Shown here: piece after piece, positions 1 through 5,248 of the stretch
How positions within the stretch are numbered: position 1 is the stretch's first letter
How the letters are laid out: the number at the start of each line of letters is the position of its first letter
Origin: Bacillota bacterium
Lineage (GTDB): Bacteria > Bacillota > Clostridia > Lachnospirales > Lachnospiraceae
Direction of reading: 5' to 3'
DNA: 6,423 bases
Assembly: GCA_023443225.1 (NCBI GenBank)
Contig: JAEZVF010000113.1
Location: 1-6,423, forward strand
Position numbers and translations under genes: made by a program
The notes under the pieces: generated by a model
What the model saw: the letters and a program-made list of their open reading frames with translations, nothing else
Told to the model about the DNA's origin: nothing
Databases searched by the model: none

Positions 1-29
1 TTTTTAAGGGTTTTTGAAAGGAGAAAGTT

Positions 30-935
30 ATGAAGATGAAAAAGCTGATGGTAGCTGCACTTGCTACTGCTATTACGATTGGTGGTACATTACCATCATA
101 TGCAGCATGGAAGGAAACAGGAGCAGAGTGGAAATATCAGAACGAAGATGGTAGTTACAAGGCCTCTACCTGGTTTGAGGAAGCAGGCAAAAAGTATCAT
201 TTCGATGTGAATGGTAACGCACAAAAGGGCTGGTTTAAAGAAGCTGACAAGTGGTATTTCTTTGGATATAATGGGGTTATGCAGACCGGTCTGATTAAAG
301 TCGATGACAAAGTTTACTTTATGAACGATGATGGGTCTTTATTCGTTGGTACAAAAAAGATCGATAATAAAGAATATAATTTTACCGAATATGGAACTAC
401 TAACGGTCAGCCGTCAATAACAGCTTCACGCACATGGGGAGGAAATGGTAACCAGACTAATGTTGTTAAAGGCGGAGGCGGTTACTCTGGATCTGGCGGA
501 TCTTCTTCAACTCGGACTTCAACTCCAACACGTACTGTTACATTGGAAGTAAAGGAAAATGTAGATAAAATATTATCTGATATAAACGAAAGTGTGAAAG
601 ATACTGTATCCGTAACGGTAAAAGATAATAGCATTACCTTTAAAACAACGGCTGCAGCTAGAACAACTAATGTTTCTGATACAATTTTAGTTAAAGAAGC
701 ACAAGATACAATAAAGAAGTTATTCGATGAGAACGAGGAAGTACAAGAAGTAACTGTTGCAGGTAAAACTTATAACCGTGACAATGTAGATAATATTGAT
801 TTACAAACTTCAATAGATAATATTGGTTTAAAAAACATGACGGTAGATTATTTAGTGGATTTTGTTAAAGATAATTATTCTAATTCTATTAAAATCGTCA
901 CAACTGATGGCACATTAAACTATACATTTAAATAA
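30..935 (+). CDS. Secreted cell-wall-binding-repeat protein with an unrecognised C-terminal domain
   Basis: This 301-residue protein is probably exported and held on the cell wall. Residues 1-25 form a signal peptide: a KMKK basic start, a hydrophobic core, and a likely cut after SYA (residue 25). Residues 27-126 hold about five units of roughly 20 residues of the choline-binding/CW_binding_1 type, rich in W, Y, G and DG/NG turns. Units begin near W27, W48, W68, L88 and T108. A Gly/Ser/Thr-rich linker follows (about 134-168), then a charged alpha/beta-looking domain (169-301) that I do not recognise. No amidase, lysozyme or other catalytic motif is visible, so an adhesin, ligand-binding or wall-scaffold role is more likely than a hydrolase. 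The ATG is set by AGGAG at 19-23, 6 nt upstream. DNA for the C-terminal domain is much more AT-rich than DNA for the repeats. The promoter lies outside the window. A terminator follows, so it may also be transcribed alone. Confidence 0.85.
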   Translation: MKMKKLMVAALATAITIGGTLPSYAAWKETGAEWKYQNEDGSYKASTWFEEAGKKYHFDVNGNAQKGWFKEADKWYFFGYNGVMQTGLIKVDDKVYFMNDDGSLFVGTKKIDNKEYNFTEYGTTNGQPSITASRTWGGNGNQTNVVKGGGGYSGSGGSSSTRTSTPTRTVTLEVKENVDKILSDINESVKDTVSVTVKDNSITFKTTAAARTTNVSDTILVKEAQDTIKKLFDENEEVQEVTVAGKTYNRDNVDNIDLQTSIDNIGLKNMTVDYLVDFVKDNYSNSIKIVTTDGTLNYTFK

Positions 936-952
936 AATGTGATAAAAGTTAT

Positions 953-985
953 TAGGGTGGCTCCCATAGGAACCGCCCTATTTTT
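953..985 (+). terminator. Intrinsic terminator or attenuator between the wall protein and the membrane protein gene
   Basis: TAGGGTGG (953-960) pairs with CCGCCCTA (973-980), giving eight pairs including one G-U. The 12-nt loop is 961-972 and five T residues follow at 981-985. It begins 17 nt after the stop codon of the upstream gene. The next gene starts only 17 nt after the T-run, leaving no room for a promoter. The downstream genes must therefore depend on read-through or on a promoter inside or upstream of the first gene. The short U-tract suggests partial termination. The structure is seen directly; its efficiency is inferred. Confidence 0.72.
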
Positions 986-991
986 AAGTAT

Positions 992-997
992 GGGGAG
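992..997 (+). promoter_or_regulatory. Ribosome binding site that fixes the start of the membrane protein gene
   Basis: GGGGAG lies 4 nt before the ATG at 1002, slightly closer than usual. The in-frame ATG at 990 and GTG at 939 have no purine-rich site upstream, and the 939 frame runs through the terminator hairpin. Starting at 1002 also places a clean signal peptide at the N-terminus. GGGAGC (993-998) is complementary to GCTCCC (960-965), at and inside the loop of the preceding terminator. Confidence 0.75.
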
Positions 998-1001
998 CGA
1001 T

Positions 1002-2498
1002 ATGGAAAGGAAAATCAGACAATGGGCAATGTTTAGTCTGGTATTTATAGTATGTCTTTGTATAAGCCGGACTGCATATGCGGGTTCTGTTAATGGAAAT
1101 GAACAATCTGTTTTAAGTACTGCAAGTGGTCAGTTTGAAAAAGATGGTGTTATATATGCAGTGAAGCCAGAATATATTAATTCCTTGAGAAATTATTTGT
1201 CCCAGGATGATGTTGACTTGACAGCTGAACAGGCGCAGGCAGCAATTGCTGAGATCTACGCTAATGTGAAAACCGGTGTAGAGAGTGGTTATCTTGTAGA
1301 AGTAGGAAGAAGCTCAACCTCAGAAACAAAAACCCAGAAAGTAAAGGAAAAAGGGGATAGAAAAACTGAGAAAAATCAGATGACAGAGGAAACTCAGATT
1401 AGTAAAGAAAGGGAAAAGAGTAAGGCACCAGAAGAAACTCAAATTAATCAGACTGAAGTGACAGTTGAGGTTTCCCCAATTATCTCAATACTGGAACTCG
1501 TGGACAAAGCACCTCCTCAAAATTATGAATATTTATACGCAGATACGGATGCGCTAATGAAAACTATCCATTTACCATATAGGATTATTTGGGGTTGTTT
1601 GTTAGTGGCGGTTTGCTTAATTTTTGTTTCACTAGGAATTACATTATATAAACAATTATTGACGAAACATCAGAATCGTAAGTTGCGGAGCTTTATAAAA
1701 ATGGTACTGACACTGGTTCTCATTGACTTGTCATTTCTTATATGTGCAGGCATTGGAATTTTCTCTGGAGCTTTTCAGAAAAATCAAATATTGAGCAGAT
1801 TAGCGGAAACTGGATATTACTCTTTTATATATGATGAACTGAGAAGGGACACCTCCGTTTCTTTCGCTTTATTAAATATACCGACTGAGGTAATGGACCA
1901 TTCGATTACTTATGAAAAAGTTATTATAGCTGCCAGACAGCAGGTTGAAAATGACTTAGACCAAGGCAGTTATAAAGCCAATACTTCCATGCTGATAGAT
2001 CCGTTGAAGCAGGACATGTTGGTTTATTTTGATCAACATTCTATTACTATGACTAATCAGGCTCAGCGAGGGCTTGATTTATTAATGAGTCGTTTGGATG
2101 AAAAATATACTGCCTTATTGAAGTGGCCATTTAGTCGTTGGTGGATACAGTTGAAAGACAGTTACGTAAGCCTTTCCATGGCGGTTCTAAGTATTGCAGC
2201 AGTATTGGTTGCAACAGTTCAAGTTTTGCTTTTACTACTTCATCATTACAAATATCGAGGAATTATTCTGGCTGGAAAAGGTGTGGTTTTTGGGAGTAGC
2301 ATCGGTATGTTATTATTTATATCGGGTTATCTTGCAGCAACAAGTAAGTGGAGCACGCTATCGCCTACTTATATGGATTCGTTTTTTTTACAGTATGTGG
2401 GCATGATCTGGAAAACTGGCATGGTTGTTAGCGGTGTTGGAATTCTCCTTGGGTTTGTAGAAATTGCTGTAGGCAAGGCATGGAAAGAAGGCAAATAG
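1002..2498 (+). CDS. Multi-pass membrane protein of unknown function, linked to cpsB
   Basis: I do not recognise this 498-residue protein. It starts with a signal peptide (residues 1-27, hydrophobic core 9-21, likely cut after TAYA). An external segment follows (28 to about 194), containing a small helical part with a DVDLTAEQAQ stretch near 70-79 and a highly charged Lys/Glu/Thr/Gln linker (about 104-150). Five predicted transmembrane segments come next, at about 195-216, 233-257, 388-414, 420-446 and 466-491. A soluble domain of about 130 residues (258-387) sits between the second and third of these. If the N-terminus is outside, that domain is also outside, and the C-terminus is cytoplasmic. 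No catalytic motif is evident. The stop codon is separated by one base from the cpsB ATG, which implies translational coupling and a role in the same envelope or polysaccharide process. A sensor, adaptor or assembly factor are all possible; the sequence does not decide. Confidence 0.8.
   Translation: MERKIRQWAMFSLVFIVCLCISRTAYAGSVNGNEQSVLSTASGQFEKDGVIYAVKPEYINSLRNYLSQDDVDLTAEQAQAAIAEIYANVKTGVESGYLVEVGRSSTSETKTQKVKEKGDRKTEKNQMTEETQISKEREKSKAPEETQINQTEVTVEVSPIISILELVDKAPPQNYEYLYADTDALMKTIHLPYRIIWGCLLVAVCLIFVSLGITLYKQLLTKHQNRKLRSFIKMVLTLVLIDLSFLICAGIGIFSGAFQKNQILSRLAETGYYSFIYDELRRDTSVSFALLNIPTEVMDHSITYEKVIIAARQQVENDLDQGSYKANTSMLIDPLKQDMLVYFDQHSITMTNQAQRGLDLLMSRLDEKYTALLKWPFSRWWIQLKDSYVSLSMAVLSIAAVLVATVQVLLLLLHHYKYRGIILAGKGVVFGSSIGMLLFISGYLAATSKWSTLSPTYMDSFFLQYVGMIWKTGMVVSGVGILLGFVEIAVGKAWKEGK
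1384..1449 (+). repeat. Imperfect direct repeat in the charged linker of the membrane protein
   Basis: Two imperfect copies of about 21 nt start 45 nt apart, near 1384 and 1429, with 17 of 21 bases the same. They encode TEETQIS and PEETQIN. They lie in the Lys/Glu-rich low-complexity linker and probably reflect duplication of disordered spacer. No site function is suggested. Confidence 0.4.
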
Positions 2499-2499
2499 T

Positions 2500-3237
2500 A
2501 TGAACGGGAATAATTATGTTGATGTGCATTGTCACTTAATTCCATGTGTTGATGATGGTTCCGAAAGCATGAAAGAAAGTTTAGCTGCGCTTAAGGAAGA
2601 ATTCGATCAGAATGTAAGACATGTTATATGTACCCCTCATGTAAATGCTGGTATTACTTTGGAGCAAGCAGATAATATAAAGAAGACCTATGATAATCTC
2701 AAAATACTGGTAGAGCAGACCACCTATGGAGAGTTTCTGGAACTTCATTTAGGCTGTGAAATCATGTATTCTGAAAGCATTGTGGAACGCCTGAATAATG
2801 AAGATATCTGGACGATGGCAGGAAGCAGTTATGTGTTGGTTGAATTTCTTCCATCCGTTACTTATGACAATTTATGTAGTGCCGTGAGACAATTGACAGC
2901 AGCTGGCTTTTTACCGATCTTAGCTCATATTGAAAGATATCAGTGTTTAAATAAACAGATTTCCAAAATTCAAAAAATTCAGGATATGGGGGCATATTGT
3001 CAAGTGAATGCATCTAGCCTGCATGGAGGCTTATTTGACCAACAATGTGCATTTGTTAGAAAAATCTGTAAAGAAGGTCTTGTTCATTTTTTGGGGACAG
3101 ATAGTCACGGTATGATAAAAAGAAAGCCGGCAATGGTTAAGGGAGCAGACTGGGTTGAAAGAAATTGTACTTCTACACTTGCCAAACGGATGCTTTATGA
3201 AAATGGACTGGACTTAATAAATGATATAGTTATTTGA
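2500..3237 (+). CDS. cpsB: PHP-family protein-tyrosine phosphatase (CpsB/YwqE type)
   Basis: This 245-residue cytoplasmic enzyme belongs to the metal-dependent PHP phosphatases that dephosphorylate the tyrosine tail of BY-kinases in Gram-positive capsule and exopolysaccharide systems. Family metal-binding motifs appear in the expected order: DVHCH (residues 8-12), VDDGS (17-21), CTPHV (44-48), GCEI with Glu87, AHIERY (142-147) and GTDSHG (199-204). The length matches the family (about 240-255). The ATG is preceded by AGAAGG (2486-2491) with 8-nt spacing and lies one base after the upstream stop. The adaptor and kinase genes follow directly, in the streptococcal cpsB-cpsC-cpsD order, so its substrate is very probably the kinase encoded at 3989-4687. 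All expected metal ligands appear intact, so I expect an active enzyme. Family members can also act on other phosphotyrosine proteins. Confidence 0.95.
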   Translation: MNGNNYVDVHCHLIPCVDDGSESMKESLAALKEEFDQNVRHVICTPHVNAGITLEQADNIKKTYDNLKILVEQTTYGEFLELHLGCEIMYSESIVERLNNEDIWTMAGSSYVLVEFLPSVTYDNLCSAVRQLTAAGFLPILAHIERYQCLNKQISKIQKIQDMGAYCQVNASSLHGGLFDQQCAFVRKICKEGLVHFLGTDSHGMIKRKPAMVKGADWVERNCTSTLAKRMLYENGLDLINDIVI

Positions 3238-3239
3238 CT

Positions 3240-3245
3240 GAGGAG
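3240..3245 (+). promoter_or_regulatory. Ribosome binding site that fixes the start of cpsC
   Basis: GAGGAG lies 6 nt before the ATG at 3252, overlapping the end of the cpsB region. An in-frame TTG at 3234 would overlap the cpsB stop but has no ribosome site and would place this GAGGAG inside the coding region, so 3252 is the better start. Confidence 0.8.
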
Positions 3246-3251
3246 AAAATA

Positions 3252-3989
3252 ATGGGAACCAATCAGGAAGATGAAATTGAAATAGACTTAAAAGAACTTT
3301 TCTATGTGTTGAAAAGAAAGATATGGATTATATTGTTAACGGGACTTATGGGAGCAATCTCTTTTGGTCTGTTTACCTCAGTTGTATTAAAACCAATCTA
3401 TACCTCTTCAACAATGCTATATATAGTTAATAAAACAACGACATTAGCCTCCCTTGCTGATTTGCAATTGGGAACACAGTTGACTAAGGATTACAAAGTC
3501 TTGGTAACCAGCAGACCAGTAACAACTCAGGTTATATCTGATCTTGATTTAAATTTATCACATGAAGAGCTTGTTAAAAAAATAAAAGTTGAGAATCCGG
3601 TTGATACCCGAATTCTAACTATCTCAGTAGAGGATACAGATCCATATAGAGCAAAAAGTATTGCAGATGAAGTAGCTACAGTATCTTCTGCCAGAATGGC
3701 TAAGATTATGGATTCCGCACCACCAAATGTGGTGGAAGAGGGATATCTTCCCACCAAAAAGACGAGACCCAGTGTAACAAAAAATACCGTATTAGGTGGA
3801 ATCGTGGGGGCCTTATTGTCTTGTGCAATTGTTGTAGCCTTATATGTTTTGAATGATACAGTAAAAACGCCTGAGGATGTAGAAAAATATCTCGGATTAA
3901 ATACTTTAGCGGCCATCCCGTTGTTTGAAGGGAATGCAACCGAAGATAGAAGGAAGCGTAAGAAAAGGTCGTCAGGAGGAAATGCATAA
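3252..3989 (+). CDS. cpsC: Wzz/CapA-type membrane adaptor (tyrosine kinase activator)
   Basis: This 245-residue protein is the polysaccharide co-polymerase-like adaptor that anchors and activates the cytoplasmic BY-kinase and influences polymer chain length. An acidic N-terminus (EDEIEIDLKEL, residues 6-16) leads into transmembrane helix 1 (about 24-45). An external Wzz domain spans about 46-178, with the proline-containing LPTKKTRPS motif (166-174) just before helix 2 (about 180-200). The cytoplasmic tail carries the family motif TPEDVEKYLGL (206-216), then PLFEG, and ends in a basic RRKRKKR cluster (233-239). In this family the C-terminal tail docks on the kinase and completes its active site. 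The length is typical. The stop codon overlaps the kinase ATG by one base (TAATG), consistent with equimolar expression of the two partners. Confidence 0.94.
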   Translation: MGTNQEDEIEIDLKELFYVLKRKIWIILLTGLMGAISFGLFTSVVLKPIYTSSTMLYIVNKTTTLASLADLQLGTQLTKDYKVLVTSRPVTTQVISDLDLNLSHEELVKKIKVENPVDTRILTISVEDTDPYRAKSIADEVATVSSARMAKIMDSAPPNVVEEGYLPTKKTRPSVTKNTVLGGIVGALLSCAIVVALYVLNDTVKTPEDVEKYLGLNTLAAIPLFEGNATEDRRKRKKRSSGGNA

Positions 3990-4687
3990 TGGGAAAAATA
4001 GCATTCCGTAGAAAAGATAAATTGGATTTTAAGGCAAATGAAGCCTTTAAGACATTACGGACAAATATTCTTTTTTCTGGAAAGGATATTAAAGTATTGA
4101 CTCTTACCAGCTCCACACCTAATGAAGGAAAAACGTCAGTCTCATTTCAACTTGCATGTTCTTTTGCAGCGGCAGATAAGAAAGTTTTATTTATTGATGC
4201 TGATATAAGAAAGTCAGTAATAGCTGGACGATATAAGGTTGATGGTGTTGCATTCGGCCTGACCCATTATATGACAGGACAAAGAGGAATGGCAGATGTA
4301 ATAAGCCAGTCTGATATTAAAAATATGGATATAATTTTTTCCGGACCTGTTTCTCCTAATCCCACTGAGCTTCTTGGGGGTGCATTATTTCAAAAACTGG
4401 TTGAATCACAGCGAGAAAATTATGATTATATAATTATTGATGCTCCACCGCTAGGAAGTGTCATAGATGCTGCAATTATAGCAAAGTTTGTAGATGGGGC
4501 AATTATTGTAATAGAAAGTGGTGTGATCAGTTATAAAATGTTGCAGAGAGTGAAAGCTCAAATGGAAAAAACAGGATGCCGCATTCTTGGTGTTGTACTA
4601 AATAAGATTGATATGCATAATGATTCTTATTATGGTAACTATTATGGAAAGTATTACGGAAAATATTATGGAAATTATGGCGAATAG
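3989..4687 (+). CDS. cpsD: BY-kinase, capsular/exopolysaccharide tyrosine autokinase
   Basis: This 232-residue cytoplasmic kinase uses P-loop motifs to autophosphorylate on tyrosine and works with the adjacent adaptor. Visible motifs are: the N-terminal EAFKTLRTN segment (18-26), typical of oligomer contacts; Walker A SSTPNEGKTS (41-50); Walker A' VLFIDADIRKS (66-76); Walker B YIIIDAPPLG (147-156); and a C-terminal tyrosine cluster with nine Tyr between 214 and 230, arranged as YYGN/YYGK units. The length matches stand-alone kinases of Gram-positive bacteria, as opposed to the fused proteobacterial Wzc. AGGAGG (3974-3979), 9 nt before the ATG, sets the start. It is the last gene of the unit. 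A strong terminator follows immediately, with no glycosyltransferase gene after it. The phosphatase encoded at 2500-3237 is the expected antagonist. Confidence 0.95.
   Translation: MGKIAFRRKDKLDFKANEAFKTLRTNILFSGKDIKVLTLTSSTPNEGKTSVSFQLACSFAAADKKVLFIDADIRKSVIAGRYKVDGVAFGLTHYMTGQRGMADVISQSDIKNMDIIFSGPVSPNPTELLGGALFQKLVESQRENYDYIIIDAPPLGSVIDAAIIAKFVDGAIIVIESGVISYKMLQRVKAQMEKTGCRILGVVLNKIDMHNDSYYGNYYGKYYGKYYGNYGE
4628..4675 (+). repeat. Four 12-bp in-frame repeats encoding the kinase tyrosine tail
   Basis: Four tandem 12-bp units (consensus TATTAYGGWAAN) encode YYGN, YYGK, YYGK and YYGN, followed by YGE and the stop codon. The unit is a multiple of three, so gain or loss of copies would change the number of phosphorylatable tyrosines without a frameshift. 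Confidence 0.85.
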
Positions 4688-4695
4688 TTATAAGT

Positions 4696-4743
4696 AAAAA
4701 ATAAAAGACCGCTGCATATTTAATCAGCGATCTTTTATTTTTT
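4696..4743. terminator. Strong bidirectional intrinsic terminator between cpsD and mgsA
   Basis: The arms are 4696-4714 (AAAAAATAAAAGACCGCTG) and 4725-4743. They pair over 19 positions with a single C-A mismatch (4709/4730) around a 10-nt loop (4715-4724). The outer stem is A-run against T-run, so it supplies a U-tract in both directions. It begins 8 nt after the cpsD stop and ends 4 nt from the mgsA stop, serving both converging units. Confidence 0.92.
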
Positions 4744-4747
4744 GAAT

Positions 4748-5221
4748 TTATAGCATATTTGCTCTATCAGCAATATTTTTATTAAAGTTTATCACCTGAT
4801 GTTCATATGTGTTTTCCATAAGTGGAGATGTTATGATAAAATCAGCAGTTGCCCTTGTATTTGCAATAGGGATATCGTATACTTGAGCGATTCGCAGCAA
4901 AGCTTTTACATCAGGATCATGAGGCTGCGCGGTTAGTGGGTCAGAAAAGAAGATCACCAGATCAATTCTACCCTCAACTATTTTAGCGCCTATCTGTTGG
5001 TCGCCACCTAATGGACCGCTGTTATAGCCTTTTACAGGAAGTCCTGTTTGATCGGTTATCATGCGTGCTGTTGTTCCGGTACCACAGAGAATATGGTTTT
5101 TTAATATGTCTTGATGTTCCAGACACCATTCAATTAATGCGTGTTTCTCATTGTCATGAGCGATCAGTGCAATATTTTTTTTCTTTTGAAGAGTCAGCGT
5201 AATAAAGTCATCCGTTAACAT
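4748..5221 (-). CDS. mgsA: Methylglyoxal synthase
   Basis: This 157-residue cytoplasmic enzyme converts dihydroxyacetone phosphate to methylglyoxal and phosphate, a bypass used when phosphorylated sugars build up or phosphate is short. Motifs are complete: IALIAHDN (17-24), GTGTT (47-51), SGPLGGDQQIGA (68-79), DPLTAQPHDPDVKALLR (94-110) and TADFIITSPLM (125-135). His22, Asp74, His101 and Asp104 correspond, with a constant +3 offset, to E. coli MgsA His19, Asp71 (catalytic), His98 and Asp101. Position 93 is Ser where I recall Trp in many homologues. AGGAGG (complement of 5228-5233), 6 nt upstream, sets the start. The gene lies 27 nt after the stop of the BTAD regulator with no terminator between, so the two are probably co-transcribed. 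That suggests control by, or joint expression with, the regulator. Confidence 0.96.
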   Translation of the reverse strand: MLTDDFITLTLQKKKNIALIAHDNEKHALIEWCLEHQDILKNHILCGTGTTARMITDQTGLPVKGYNSGPLGGDQQIGAKIVEGRIDLVIFFSDPLTAQPHDPDVKALLRIAQVYDIPIANTRATADFIITSPLMENTYEHQVINFNKNIADRANML

Positions 5222-5248
5222 TAGGTTCCTCCTGCGTCTCCTATGATT

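Noticed and set aside
862..892. Possible promoter (TTGTTA then TATTAA) near the end of the first gene to drive the downstream unit
   Set aside because: The matches to the consensus are weak, the spacing is 19 nt and the region is AT-rich enough to give such matches by chance. It also lies upstream of the terminator.
939..1001. N-terminal extension of the membrane protein gene to a GTG at 939 or ATG at 990
   Set aside because: Neither codon has a ribosome site, the extension translates the terminator hairpin, and it would bury the signal peptide that appears when starting at 1002.
2194..2406. 70-codon + strand frame inside the membrane protein gene
   Set aside because: It is a +1-type shadow of a hydrophobic coding region and has no support of its own.
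3234..3251. TTG start for the adaptor gene overlapping the cpsB stop
   Set aside because: No ribosome site lies upstream, whereas GAGGAG at 3240-3245 is well placed for the ATG at 3252.
3527..4116. Two overlapping open frames on the - strand (3527-3916 and 3706-4116)
   Set aside because: They lie antisense to the clearly coding adaptor and kinase genes, give low-complexity or implausible proteins and show no family motifs.
5011..5202. Small + strand open frame inside mgsA
   Set aside because: It is antisense to a fully conserved enzyme gene and shows no motif or family resemblance.
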